A stretch of DNA of 64,000 bases from Klebsiella michiganensis (GTDB lineage Bacteria; Pseudomonadota; Gammaproteobacteria; Enterobacterales; Enterobacteriaceae), in assembly GCA_000963575.1 (NCBI GenBank), contig CP011077.1, positions 1,860,001-1,924,000 on the forward strand, written 5' to 3'. The translations under genes were made by a program, and so were the position numbers. The notes beneath the pieces are model-generated. The model was not told the origin of the DNA. It saw only the letters and a list, made by a program, of their open reading frames with translations, and searched no databases. Of the stretch, positions 9,185 to 17,405 are shown in pieces (position 1 is the first letter of the stretch; each line of letters opens with the position of its first letter).

Positions 9185-10150
9185 ATGATAGATTTTCTGG
9201 CTCAGACGCTGGCCGGCAAGGCGCCGGAACCTATTTCCGGAGAGAATGCTCACCTCAGCTGGCGCTGGTGGGACGAAGGGATTCTGACGTTGACGCCGCA
9301 CCAGCCGACAGGAAAAGCGCTGACTGTCTCGGCCGGGATCCACGGCAACGAAACCGCCCCGGTGGAAATCCTTAGCCAACTGACCGAACGCTTGATCTCA
9401 GGCCAGTTGCCTCTGCAGTGGCGCACGATGATTATCCTGGGTAATCCGGCGGCGCTGCGCGCGAATAAGCGCTATACCCACAGTGACATGAATCGGATGT
9501 TTGGCGGGCGCTGGCAGCAGTTTCCGGAAAGCGTGGAAACTCAGCGGGCGGCCAGGCTGGAACATGCTCTGGAGCAATTTTGGTCGCGAAGTGAGGAACA
9601 AACCCGCTGGCATCTGGATATGCACACCGCCATTCGCGGCTCTTATCATCCCCGGTTTGGCGTGCTCCCGGCGAGGCCGCTGCCTTATAGCGAGAGCTTC
9701 TTAACGTGGCTGGGCTGCGCCGGGCTGCAGGCGCTGGTGTTTCATCAAAAACCCGGCGGCACCTTTAGCCACTTCAGCAGCGAGCATTTCGGGGCGCTGA
9801 GCTGCACGCTGGAGCTGGGAAAAGCCCAGCCGTTTGGGCAGAACGACCTTGGTCAGTTTGCGGTAACCAAAGAGGCAATCTCAGCGTTGTTAAGCGGGGC
9901 AGAACCGCCAGTCATCGAGGTGGAACCCCTGCGCTACCGCGTAGCACAGCAAATCACCCGGCAGTCAGAGAAATTTGTGCTGTATATGTCCGGCCAAACG
10001 CAGAACTTCACCGCGTTTCCACGAGGGACACTGTTGGCTGAAGACGGCGAGAAGCGGTATGTCGTTAACGGGGAAAAAGAGTACGTTTTATTCCCTAACC
10101 CGGATGTGGCTCTGGGGCTGAGAGCGGGGTTAATGCTGGAGGAAATTTAA
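9185..10150 (+). CDS. astE: succinylglutamate desuccinylase
   Basis: Zinc-dependent AspA/AstE-family hydrolase that releases succinate and glutamate from N2-succinylglutamate, the last AST step. Zinc ligands His53 and Glu56 (GIHGNETAP) and His147 (LDMHTA), with catalytic Glu210 (CTLELGK), are in E. coli positions. 321 aa, one less than E. coli. A GGGGGGAAAG purine run gives the ribosome site, and a hairpin right after the stop ends the operon. Confidence 0.96.
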   Translation: MIDFLAQTLAGKAPEPISGENAHLSWRWWDEGILTLTPHQPTGKALTVSAGIHGNETAPVEILSQLTERLISGQLPLQWRTMIILGNPAALRANKRYTHSDMNRMFGGRWQQFPESVETQRAARLEHALEQFWSRSEEQTRWHLDMHTAIRGSYHPRFGVLPARPLPYSESFLTWLGCAGLQALVFHQKPGGTFSHFSSEHFGALSCTLELGKAQPFGQNDLGQFAVTKEAISALLSGAEPPVIEVEPLRYRVAQQITRQSEKFVLYMSGQTQNFTAFPRGTLLAEDGEKRYVVNGEKEYVLFPNPDVALGLRAGLMLEEI

Positions 10151-10153
10151 ACT

Positions 10154-10184
10154 TTAAGCAGCTCTGAATAATTGAGCTGCTTAA
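10154..10184. terminator. terminator of the ast operon
   Basis: Perfect 11-bp inverted repeat TTAAGCAGCTC / GAGCTGCTTAA with a 9-nt loop, followed by TCATTTC. It begins 3 nt after the astE stop. The T tract is weak. Confidence 0.65.
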
Positions 10185-10248
10185 TCATTTCGGACTGTGC
10201 ATTTATTTACGGATAATTCCTGGGTACAGGGTTTATTCATCAGGTTGA

Positions 10249-10446
10249 TTGCTGTACACTCTTCGTATTGTCTTTATAATCAGTGTGTTGTTATATTTTG
10301 TTGCACTATTTCCTGCCTTAATCCTTATTTTCTTCATAATTGATGCATTCTTGTTTTATACCCTTTCAATGATTTACGGATGCCACCGTCTCCTTGACGA
10401 TAAGACTCGTAAACTCATTCTCGTCAACACGACATCGTCGTTTTAG
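10249..10446 (+). CDS. possible small hydrophobic protein upstream of spy
   Basis: A 65-codon frame from a TTG start whose first 45 residues are almost wholly hydrophobic (two likely membrane helices: LRIVFIISVLLYFVALF and ALILIFFIIDAFLFYTLSMI), followed by a basic tail. I do not recognise it. Against it: the start is TTG with only a CAGG before it, the DNA is AT-rich, and the frame covers the area where the spy promoter should lie. It may be a real small membrane protein or a chance frame. Confidence 0.3.
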   Translation: MLYTLRIVFIISVLLYFVALFPALILIFFIIDAFLFYTLSMIYGCHRLLDDKTRKLILVNTTSSF

Positions 10447-10483
10447 CGAGTCGTCAATTTAATGAAAAGAGAAGGTTAAAAAT

Positions 10484-10969
10484 ATGCGTAAATTAACTGC
10501 ACTGTTCGTCGCTTCTACCCTGGCTCTGGGTGCCGCTAATCTTGCCCATGCAGCCGACGTAACCCCGGCTGCGGCGCCGCAAACGGATGCCCCGATGATG
10601 CACCATAAAATGATGCGCGGCCCGATGCATGACATGATGTTTAAAGACCTGAACCTGACCGATGCGCAGAAACAGCAAATCAAAGACATTATGAAAGAAC
10701 AGCGCGGCAAGATGCAGCGTCCGTCCGTTGACGAACGCCGTGCGATGCATGACGTGATTGCCAGCGACAGCTTCGACCAGGCCAAAGCACAGGCGCAGGT
10801 TGATAAAATGGCGGAGCAGAATAAAGCGCGCATGCTGGCGCATCTGCAAACCCAGAACAAGATTTACAACATCCTGACTCCGGATCAGAAAAAACAGTTT
10901 AATGCGAATTTTGAGAAGCGTCTGACAGAACGCCCAGCGCATGAAGGTAAAATGCCAGCTGCTCAGTAA
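10484..10969 (+). CDS. spy: periplasmic chaperone Spy
   Basis: ATP-independent periplasmic chaperone that shields unfolding proteins during envelope stress; a cradle-shaped dimer. 161 aa, the E. coli length. A clean signal peptide (MRKLTALFVASTLALGAANLAHA, cleavage after AHA) is followed by a Met/His-rich segment and two LTxxQ motifs, LTDAQKQQI and LTPDQKKQF, the family signature. In E. coli it is induced by CpxR and BaeR; I can see no convincing two-half CpxR box here. A strong terminator follows. Confidence 0.96.
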   Translation: MRKLTALFVASTLALGAANLAHAADVTPAAAPQTDAPMMHHKMMRGPMHDMMFKDLNLTDAQKQQIKDIMKEQRGKMQRPSVDERRAMHDVIASDSFDQAKAQAQVDKMAEQNKARMLAHLQTQNKIYNILTPDQKKQFNANFEKRLTERPAHEGKMPAAQ

Positions 10970-10989
10970 GCCTGAGCGACTAAATTAAG

Positions 10990-11047
10990 ACCGCCGGTCT
11001 TGTTCACAATAGCGATGTACGCTGTGAACAGGACCGGCGGTTTTCTC
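10990..11047 (+). terminator. terminator of spy
   Basis: A nearly perfect 19-bp stem starting ACCGCCGGTC (one mismatch) with a 14-nt loop, followed by TTTTCTCTTTT. One of the strongest intrinsic terminators in the window. Confidence 0.85.
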
Positions 11048-11437
11048 TTTTGACCTTTTCCCCGCCATTTACCCTTCGCTCGACTCAAATAATACCGCCT
11101 GACAATAATCACGTCGGTGGGACAAGCCATTTTAAACACTCAATTTCAGCAACTTACATAAAAAATTGCAGCTGACTCCGCAGAATTCACCGCACGAGCC
11201 TGAGGGTGAGAAATTTACTTTGCTTCCTGATAAAAAAGTCGCTAAATCATTGTCACAAAAATAGAACCAGGGCTACAGCAACCGGCAGCGGCTGCCGATA
11301 ACACTGGCGTCAGGCAAAGATCTGACGAACAAAACAGAGAACTGATGAGCAGGCCGCCAGGCGCGAAGATGACCGGCCGGTGCCGCTCAATTTAAAGAGC
11401 AAATGCCAGGGCGTGCTGATGTCGTGCGTCCTCAGGA
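11048..11437. other. 390-bp gap before ves, no gene seen
   Basis: No frame with a credible start was found on either strand. The only structure is a short GGCAGCGGCTGCC palindrome near 11285. The stretch presumably holds the ves promoter. Confidence 0.4.
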
Positions 11438-11989
11438 GTGGTGATGGAATTCTTTGATATACGAAAGGTGCCGGTGAACCTCTGGCGCAACGGTGCCGGG
11501 GAAACGCGCGAGATATGCTGTTTTCCGCCCGCGACGCGAGATTTCAACTGGCGGGCCAGCATCGCCTCTTTGGCCCACAACGGCGAGTTTCCCGTCTTCC
11601 CGCAGGTTGACCGGGTAATGACTCTGCTGGAGGGCAGCGAGGTCGTTCTGGACGGCGGAAAGGCGTTTCGGCATACGTTAAAGCGCTATCAGCCTTTTAC
11701 TTTTTCCGGTGAGCAGCCGGTAAAAGCAGAACTGACCCGCGGCATGTCGATGGACTTTAACGTGATGACGCGTCGGGATCGCTGCAGGGCCCAGGTGAGG
11801 GTGGCGGACAGAACCTTTACCACTTTTGGCACCCGGGGCGGCGTTGTTTATGTCCTGAGTGGTGAATGGCAGCTGGAAGATAAACTGCTGTCGCCGGACC
11901 AGGGGGCCTGGTGGCAGGAGGGAAGCCACACGCTGCGGCTGTTAAAAAATGAAGGCCAATTGCTGTTCAGCGAAATTACCTATTTGTAG
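11438..11989 (+). CDS. ves: HutD/Ves family cupin protein Ves
   Basis: 183-aa cupin-fold protein of the HutD/Ves family. It matches E. coli Ves through RKVPVNLWRNGAGETREICCFPP at the N-terminus (split here in the text as RKVPVNLWRNG and GETREICCFPP) and TFTTFGTRGGVVYVLSG further on. E. coli Ves is cold- and stress-inducible with no defined reaction; HutD proteins occur in histidine utilisation clusters. The next gene downstream is hutH, which makes the HutD link worth noting. It is a few residues shorter at the C-terminus than the E. coli protein. Confidence 0.92.
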   Translation: MVMEFFDIRKVPVNLWRNGAGETREICCFPPATRDFNWRASIASLAHNGEFPVFPQVDRVMTLLEGSEVVLDGGKAFRHTLKRYQPFTFSGEQPVKAELTRGMSMDFNVMTRRDRCRAQVRVADRTFTTFGTRGGVVYVLSGEWQLEDKLLSPDQGAWWQEGSHTLRLLKNEGQLLFSEITYL

Positions 11990-12203
11990 ACTGAATGCCC
12001 GGGAGCCTGCCGGGCAATCCTCTTCCTGCCTGCTGATTATCCTCAGAAACTGCTGTGCTACTGCGGTTTTGCTCTCCATTTCCCCTTCCTGTAAACGCCC
12101 GGCAGCATCCCGTGCTGGATAAATTTCACAAGCGCGATCCGGCTCACCCTTCGATAAAAAAGTCCTATGACCCGCTGGCGGATTATTTGGTTTATTAGTT
12201 AAG

Positions 12204-12215
12204 TTGTATATACAA
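12204..12215. promoter_or_regulatory. candidate HutC operator before hutH
   Basis: TTGTATATACAA is a perfect 12-bp palindrome with the TGTATATACA core bound by HutC-type GntR repressors. It lies 36 nt before the hutH start, where a repressor would block transcription. HutC releases DNA on binding urocanate, the product of HutH, so induction by histidine is expected. No hutC gene is in the window. Confidence 0.65.
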
Positions 12216-12251
12216 ATATAGACAAAAACCCGATGCAAACAGGATGCTGAC

Positions 12252-13796
12252 ATGTCAACGCAAAAGAAGCTATGCAGTCTCACTCCAGGTTCCGTTTCAC
12301 TGGCCACTCTGCGCGAGATCTACCACGGAAATGTGCTGCTCAGGCTCGACCCTGGCGCGGTCGCCGCCGTTGAGCGCGCACTTGGGACGGTAGAGGCTAT
12401 TGTTGCCCACGGCGATGTGGTCTACGGCATTAACACCGGTTTTGGCAAGCTGGCGCAAACCACCATCGCCACCGATCATCTGGCTGAACTTCAGCGTAAC
12501 CTGGTGCTGTCACATAGCGTTGGGCTCGGGGAAGCGCTGCCGGATGACGTAGTCCGGCTGGTGATGGCCAGTAAAATTATCAGTCTGTCACGGGGGCATT
12601 CGGGCGTTCGCCTGCTGGTGATCGACAGCCTTGTTGCGCTGTTTAACGCCGGCGTCATGCCGGTGATCCCGGAGAAAGGCTCGGTGGGGGCATCCGGCGA
12701 TCTGGCGCCGCTGGCGCACCTGTCGCTGATGTTACTGGGCGAAGGGAATGTCAGAGTTAACGGCGAACAGATCCCGGCCGTTGAGGGCTTGAAACTGGCA
12801 GGCGTTAAGCCGCTAGTGCTGGGCCCAAAAGAGGGTCTGGCGCTGCTGAACGGCACGCAGGTTTCGACGGCGCTTGCGCTGCGCGGGCTGTTTGAGGGCG
12901 AGAAGGTATTTGCGGCCGGGCTGGTGGCGGGCGCGCTGTCGCTGGAGGCTATCAAAGGGTCCGTGAAGCCGTTTGACGCGCGTATCCACCAGGCTCGTGG
13001 TCAGGCCGGACAGATTGATGTGGCTGCGGCGGTTACTGCGCTTCTCGCCGACAGTAAAATCGTTGATTCCCACGCCCACTGTGGCCGGGTTCAGGACCCT
13101 TATTCCATTCGCTGCGTGCCGCAGGTTATGGGGGCGTGTCTGGATAACCTTCGCCATGCCGCGCGAGTGCTGCAGATTGAGGCCAACGCTGCCTCAGATA
13201 ACCCGCTGGTGTTCAGCGACACCGGGGAGGTGATTTCCGGCGGTAACTTCCACGCGGAGCCGGTTGCCTTCGCCGCCGATATCATCGCGCTGGCGGTGGC
13301 GGAAATTGGTGCGATTTCGGAGCGCCGCCTGGCGCTGCTGCTGGATACCGGGCTGTCTGGTCTGCCGCCGTTCCTCGTGAAAGAGGGCGGGATTAACTCC
13401 GGCTTTATGATCGCGCAGGTCACCGCTGCAGCGCTGGCCTCCGAGAACAAATCGCTCTCCCACCCGGGCAGCGTCGACAGTTTGCCCACCTCTGCCAATC
13501 AGGAAGATCACGTTTCCATGGCAACCTATGCGGCACGACGTCTGGGTGCAATGTGCTTTAACACTGCGGCAGTGGTTGGAATTGAGGCCATGGCGGCGGC
13601 TCAGGGCATCGAATTTCACAGGCCGTTAAGCAGTTCACCGCTGCTTGAAAAGGTCTTCGGGGATATTCGCGAGCGCGTCGCGTTCCTGGAAAAAGACCGC
13701 CTGCTGGCACCGGATATCGAGCAAATGCGCCTCTGGGGCTGCAGCGACGGCTGGCCGGAGGCTATCACCCGGCTTCTGCCTTCGTCATCTTTGTAA
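12252..13796 (+). CDS. hutH: histidine ammonia-lyase
   Basis: Deaminates L-histidine to trans-urocanate, the first step of histidine degradation; cytosolic homotetramer. 514 aa, the family length. The Ala-Ser-Gly triplet that cyclises to the MIO electrophile is at 147-149 in GSVGASGDLAPLAH, and the family markers YGINTGFG (58-65), SRGHSGVR and SANQEDHVSM are present. K-12 lacks hut genes altogether. Here hutH stands alone: hutU, hutI, hutG and hutC are not in the window, so the rest of the pathway should be encoded elsewhere. A palindromic HutC-like operator precedes it. Confidence 0.96.
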   Translation: MSTQKKLCSLTPGSVSLATLREIYHGNVLLRLDPGAVAAVERALGTVEAIVAHGDVVYGINTGFGKLAQTTIATDHLAELQRNLVLSHSVGLGEALPDDVVRLVMASKIISLSRGHSGVRLLVIDSLVALFNAGVMPVIPEKGSVGASGDLAPLAHLSLMLLGEGNVRVNGEQIPAVEGLKLAGVKPLVLGPKEGLALLNGTQVSTALALRGLFEGEKVFAAGLVAGALSLEAIKGSVKPFDARIHQARGQAGQIDVAAAVTALLADSKIVDSHAHCGRVQDPYSIRCVPQVMGACLDNLRHAARVLQIEANAASDNPLVFSDTGEVISGGNFHAEPVAFAADIIALAVAEIGAISERRLALLLDTGLSGLPPFLVKEGGINSGFMIAQVTAAALASENKSLSHPGSVDSLPTSANQEDHVSMATYAARRLGAMCFNTAAVVGIEAMAAAQGIEFHRPLSSSPLLEKVFGDIRERVAFLEKDRLLAPDIEQMRLWGCSDGWPEAITRLLPSSSL

Positions 13797-13855
13797 GAGA
13801 CATTTTGGCATTGGCTGGTTTAGGGCGGAGAGAGGATTTCTGCTTCTTCAGGTAA

Positions 13856-13886
13856 TAAAGGCCGCTTCAGCGGCCTTTAGTTTTTA
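13856..13886. terminator. bidirectional terminator between hutH and the lipoprotein gene
   Basis: AAAGGCCGCTTCAGCGGCCTTT stem-loop followed by AGTTTTTAC on the + strand and flanked by T residues on the - strand too. It serves convergent hutH and the 13884-14222 gene, whose stop codon it overlaps. Confidence 0.8.
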
Positions 13887-14222
13887 CTTTCCATTGTTCC
13901 CGAAGCATTTAGCTAGCTTAAGGGATTGAAGCTGATTGAGCCTCGACTGGGCTTTTTGCCGAGCTTCGTCCTTTGCCATCCCGTTTCCGATACCGAAGTC
14001 ACCCAGAAAACCAAGAACTGTTCTGCCGTCAAATTGCCCGGTAGATTCAATCTCTGACTGAACGCTATGGAGTTTGGCTATCTCTACGTCCAGGGCCTTA
14101 CAATCGAGAGCCGTGGCTTCTTCTGTCGTCACTGATGGAGATTGTGGATACTGTTTTGTTGCACAGCCTACAAGCAGCAAAGAAAATAAAACCGGTACTG
14201 AAATAAAAACTTTGTTCATCAT
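13884..14222 (-). CDS. small lipoprotein of unknown function
   Basis: 112-aa protein with a textbook lipoprotein signal: MMNKVFISVPVLFSLLLVGC, with lipobox LLVGC and the lipidated Cys at residue 20. The mature part is hydrophilic, with two further cysteines (ALDCKALD and KLAKCFG) that could form a disulfide around a helical region. The residue after the lipid Cys is Ala, which predicts outer membrane sorting. I do not recognise the family. The DNA is more AT-rich than its neighbours and the gene has no counterpart in the K-12 order, so it is probably acquired. Confidence 0.75.
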   Translation of the reverse strand: MMNKVFISVPVLFSLLLVGCATKQYPQSPSVTTEEATALDCKALDVEIAKLHSVQSEIESTGQFDGRTVLGFLGDFGIGNGMAKDEARQKAQSRLNQLQSLKLAKCFGNNGK

Positions 14223-14423
14223 TATCCTTAATTAACTTTATTTTTATTATATTTCAAAATGTTGCTCAATTGATATGGCAACAAAGAACCAGAAAAACAG
14301 GCAAGTTACTTTCCTTCATTGCTGACATAGCACGTATTATTAGCCCACAAAGATAGGGGGGGCATTATTGCAGCTAATCGACAAACGTCAATCATGAATT
14401 AAAACAAGTGCCCCGGAATGTCT

Positions 14424-15287
14424 TTATTTCAGCTCTATCACTTCATATTCCCCGCTCAGCATCAGCTTGCAGAGAATCTTGTAGCCATCGTTGTCAAAGC
14501 CTTCCGGCGGCTGTCGGCGGTTTGTGGCGTCAGCCAGCCGCTGTACGGAGCCAAGATAAAACCAGTGATCTATCAGGTGATACTCGGTCATCTCCGGGCT
14601 GCGTTCCACAATGGCAACGGAGTTTTTCCATGGCCAGCAAATCAGGCGCACCTGTTCGAGAGCCTGAACCAGGCGGGCGTGATGCTCGGCCTGAGTCTCT
14701 TTGCCGCAGCATGCGCCGGCGCAGCGTTTAAGCGCCGAGCGAAAACAGGCCCGGCCTTTACTCAGGGATTCCAGGCCCAGCAGGCCGTAACAGAGCCGAT
14801 GCTCATCGGCCAGCCCCTGTAGCGTTTGCAGCGCGGCCCGACGGTTCGCATACAGCCCGTACAGACCCGGCTGGCGGGAAAAATCGACATCTTTGGCGTA
14901 CACCACCTGCGGTGTTTCCCCCTGAAGAGACAGGGAACAAAGCTGACGGTTACGGCGCAGGCGCTTGTTGAACAGCGGCTGCTGCTCTTTGATCATTTGC
15001 GCTTCCAGCAGCAGCGCCCCGAGTTCGCCGGCGGTGCGGATGAAGGTAATCCGGCGAGACTGCCTTAAAAGGGCTGCTTCATCAGGCGTACGAAAATGGG
15101 ACATCACGCGCGTGCGTATATTCACGCTTTTGCCGATATACAGCGGCATGACGTCGCTATCCCCGTGAAAGACATAGATGCCGGGCCCTTTGGGCAGACA
15201 GTCCAGCCACGGCCTGAGATGTTCCGGATATTCATAGACCGCCGCGGCTTCAAACTCCAGCCGCGACGTATTTGCCCGCCTGACCAC
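14424..15287 (-). CDS. cho: excinuclease Cho (UvrC homologue)
   Basis: SOS-induced GIY-YIG endonuclease that makes the 3' incision during nucleotide excision repair, including at lesions UvrC handles poorly. The catalytic domain is at the N-terminus: GIY at 36-38, YIG at 50-52, Arg58/Arg60. Like E. coli Cho it lacks the UvrC RNase H-like and HhH domains. 287 aa against 295 in E. coli, the difference being at the C-terminus. A LexA box lies just upstream. Confidence 0.95.
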   Translation of the reverse strand: MVRRANTSRLEFEAAAVYEYPEHLRPWLDCLPKGPGIYVFHGDSDVMPLYIGKSVNIRTRVMSHFRTPDEAALLRQSRRITFIRTAGELGALLLEAQMIKEQQPLFNKRLRRNRQLCSLSLQGETPQVVYAKDVDFSRQPGLYGLYANRRAALQTLQGLADEHRLCYGLLGLESLSKGRACFRSALKRCAGACCGKETQAEHHARLVQALEQVRLICWPWKNSVAIVERSPEMTEYHLIDHWFYLGSVQRLADATNRRQPPEGFDNDGYKILCKLMLSGEYEVIELK

Positions 15288-15303
15288 ATCGAACTCCTGA
15301 TTA

Positions 15304-15319
15304 CTGTTTATTTTCCCAG
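15304..15319 (-). promoter_or_regulatory. LexA box of cho
   Basis: CTGTTTATTTTCCCAG has the CTG-N10-CAG spacing of an SOS box, with an AT-rich centre, 17 nt upstream of the cho start. E. coli cho is a known LexA target. Confidence 0.75.
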
Positions 15320-15353
15320 TATAGCAGCCCGAACCGTGAAGAGTGAATCGCCG

Positions 15354-16244
15354 TTAACCATAGCGACGGGTGGCCAGCCAGCAGAGCAGAGAACCGCCTA
15401 CCACCATTAATACGCCTTGCCAAAATGCAAACCCGGGATGCAAACCCAGCCACAGCGTGGCGAGCAGGGCGGATAACACCGGCGTGAAGTAGGAAGCCGT
15501 GGCGAGCAGCGTCATGTTTCCGCGCTGAATGCCAACATTCCAGGCTGAGTAGGCGACGGCGGTGGAAATCCCCATAAATAACAGCTGCGCCGTACCGGAT
15601 AGCGTGAAGTGTATTGCCGGGTGTTCAACAAAGGCGAACTTGATCCACAGCACCAGCGCGGTGGCGCAGAAGAACAGGCTGACGCCGCTTTTACCTTCGC
15701 TCCAGCGTCGCGTCAGGTTGCAGTACAGCGCCCAGATAACGGCGGCGGCAAAAGCCAGGCCGTAGGCCAGTGGGTTATCGAGAATGTTGTGCCACATCAT
15801 AAGAGGAGACCAGTCGCCGTCGCCTTTCATCACCTGCACAATCCCCGCAAGGGAGAGCGCGAGTCCAGGCCACAGCCACAGGTTGCTGCGTTGGCCGTTA
15901 ATAAACAGGGCGAAAAAGACGGTCAGGCAGGGCCAGAGATAATTAATCATCCCCAGTTCCAGAGACTGGGCGCGGGTGTGGGCAAAGCCGATCGAAAGCG
16001 CCAGGCTTATTTCATAGCCAACAAAGAGCAGCCCGCCGACCCAGAGATAACGAGGTGGGAGCTCGCGTATTTTGGGCAAGCCCCGGACGATGCAAAGGCA
16101 CAGCGCGCTGACGGTGTAGAGCAGGGCCGCGCCGCCGACAGCACCAAAGTGCTCGCTGATGCTGCGCAACAGGCCAACGGAGGTGCTCCAGAGCAGAATT
16201 GCGATAAGGCCGATAAGCGTGGCGCGCTGGGAGGAGGTGTCCAT
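15354..16244 (-). CDS. yddG: aromatic amino acid exporter, YddG-like (EamA/DMT family)
   Basis: Inner membrane drug/metabolite transporter with about ten helices. It is similar to E. coli YddG along its whole length: ATLIGLIAILLWST near the start, SYFTPVLSALLA and GGSLLCWLATRR at the end. YddG exports phenylalanine, tyrosine, tryptophan and some toxic compounds. The ATG at 16244 has ACAGGATAGAC before it and gives an N-terminus like the E. coli protein; an upstream in-frame ATG (16298) would add 18 uncharged-polar residues and is unlikely. In K-12 yddG lies elsewhere, so this is either a relocated orthologue or a close paralogue. Confidence 0.82.
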   Translation of the reverse strand: MDTSSQRATLIGLIAILLWSTSVGLLRSISEHFGAVGGAALLYTVSALCLCIVRGLPKIRELPPRYLWVGGLLFVGYEISLALSIGFAHTRAQSLELGMINYLWPCLTVFFALFINGQRSNLWLWPGLALSLAGIVQVMKGDGDWSPLMMWHNILDNPLAYGLAFAAAVIWALYCNLTRRWSEGKSGVSLFFCATALVLWIKFAFVEHPAIHFTLSGTAQLLFMGISTAVAYSAWNVGIQRGNMTLLATASYFTPVLSALLATLWLGLHPGFAFWQGVLMVVGGSLLCWLATRRYG

Positions 16245-16258
16245 GTCTATCCTGTAGA

Positions 16259-16278
16259 AAGGGCGGCACTGTGCCGCC
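16259..16278 (-). terminator. terminator of nadE
   Basis: GGGCGGCACAGTGCCGCCC stem (8 bp or more) followed on the - strand by TTTCT, between the nadE stop and the yddG start. Confidence 0.65.
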
Positions 16279-16310
16279 CTGAAGAATTGCTCACGCAAAA
16301 CTATGCCAGA

Positions 16311-17138
16311 CTATTTTTTCCAGAAATCATCAAACACGGTAATCGGCGGACGGCGCTTGTGTTCCGTTTTCAGATACCAGCCCTCAATGATTTTTGCCGT
16401 TTCGGCCGGAACGGTTTTGCCTTCCAGATAATCGTCGATTTGCACGTAGGTTACGCCCAGGGCCGCTTCATCCGGGAGAGAAGGGCGATCGTCTTCGAGA
16501 TCGGCTGTCGGGGCCTTGAGGTACAAGTGTTCCGGGCAGCCCAGCGTTTTCAGCAGCAGTTTGCCCTGGCGTTTGTTGAGGCGGAAAATAGGGTTAATGT
16601 CGGTGCCACCGTCGCCATACTTGGTGAAGAAGCCGGTGACGGCTTCCGCGCCATGGTCAGTTCCTACCACCACGCCTTTGGTCATGCCGGCGATGCTGTA
16701 CTGCGCTTTCATGCGCTCGCGCGCTTTTTCATTGCCGCGAACAAAATCGCTCAGTTCGATACCCGCTTCGCGCAGCGCCTGCTCGCTGGCAAGCACGGCA
16801 CCCTTGATGTTCACCGTTAACACGCGGTCGGGCTGAATAAATTCAATGGCGTCCTGGCAGTCCTGCTCGTCGGCCTGTACGCCAAACGGCAGGCGCACGG
16901 CGATAAACTGATAACTTTCGTCACCGCTCTCTTTTCGCAGTTCGCTGATGGCTAACTGGCAAAGTTTGCCCGTCAGGGTTGAGTCCTGGCCGCCGCTTAT
17001 CCCCAGCACCAGAGATTTAATAAACGGGTAGGTTTTAAGGTACGTTTTCAGAAAATCAACGCTGACGCGGATCTCTTCTGTGGCGTCGATCTGTGGCTTG
17101 ACGCCCAGTGCCTGAATAATCTCTTGTTGCAGAGCCAT
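16311..17138 (-). CDS. nadE: ammonia-dependent NAD synthetase
   Basis: Amidates nicotinate adenine dinucleotide to NAD using ammonia and ATP, the last step of NAD synthesis; cytosolic homodimer. 275 aa, the E. coli length and that of the ammonia-only class (no glutaminase domain). The PP-loop SGGQDS is at 48-53, and VGTDHGAEAVTGFFTKYGDGG carries the NaAD-binding residues in the middle (split as VGTDHGAEAV and TGFFTKYGDGG). Upstream is a short GCCTGCA/TGCAGGC inverted repeat (17160-17176) of unknown meaning. Confidence 0.97.
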   Translation of the reverse strand: MALQQEIIQALGVKPQIDATEEIRVSVDFLKTYLKTYPFIKSLVLGISGGQDSTLTGKLCQLAISELRKESGDESYQFIAVRLPFGVQADEQDCQDAIEFIQPDRVLTVNIKGAVLASEQALREAGIELSDFVRGNEKARERMKAQYSIAGMTKGVVVGTDHGAEAVTGFFTKYGDGGTDINPIFRLNKRQGKLLLKTLGCPEHLYLKAPTADLEDDRPSLPDEAALGVTYVQIDDYLEGKTVPAETAKIIEGWYLKTEHKRRPPITVFDDFWKK

Positions 17139-17405
17139 TTAACCCCTCCAATAAGCTTTGCCTGCAACCTGCAGGCCGCAAAATTTTATTGCCATAAAAC
17201 TTACCCTGTTGCGCTGAAAACGACAAGGCTCAAAGACTTGCCCGCCTTGCAGGCGGCGAGTTTTCCTGCAAACCAGACGGGAATCTTATGCATACTCTCA
17301 TTGTCCGAATTTTCACTCGTTAAGGCTAACGAGTTGAAAAATGTTCTTTTATATTCCAGGCTTATCTAACACGCAGGATCAATACATTCATTGATGAGGA
17401 TAATT

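Noticed and set aside
15609..16820. 403-codon + strand frame across yddG and nadE
   Set aside because: Spans two real genes on the opposite strand and the nadE terminator; its product is Gln/Ala/Arg-rich without a domain.
17160..17176. GCCTGCA/TGCAGGC inverted repeat upstream of nadE as a NadR operator
   Set aside because: It does not resemble the NadR box known from nadA/nadB, and nadE is not a usual NadR target; left unassigned.
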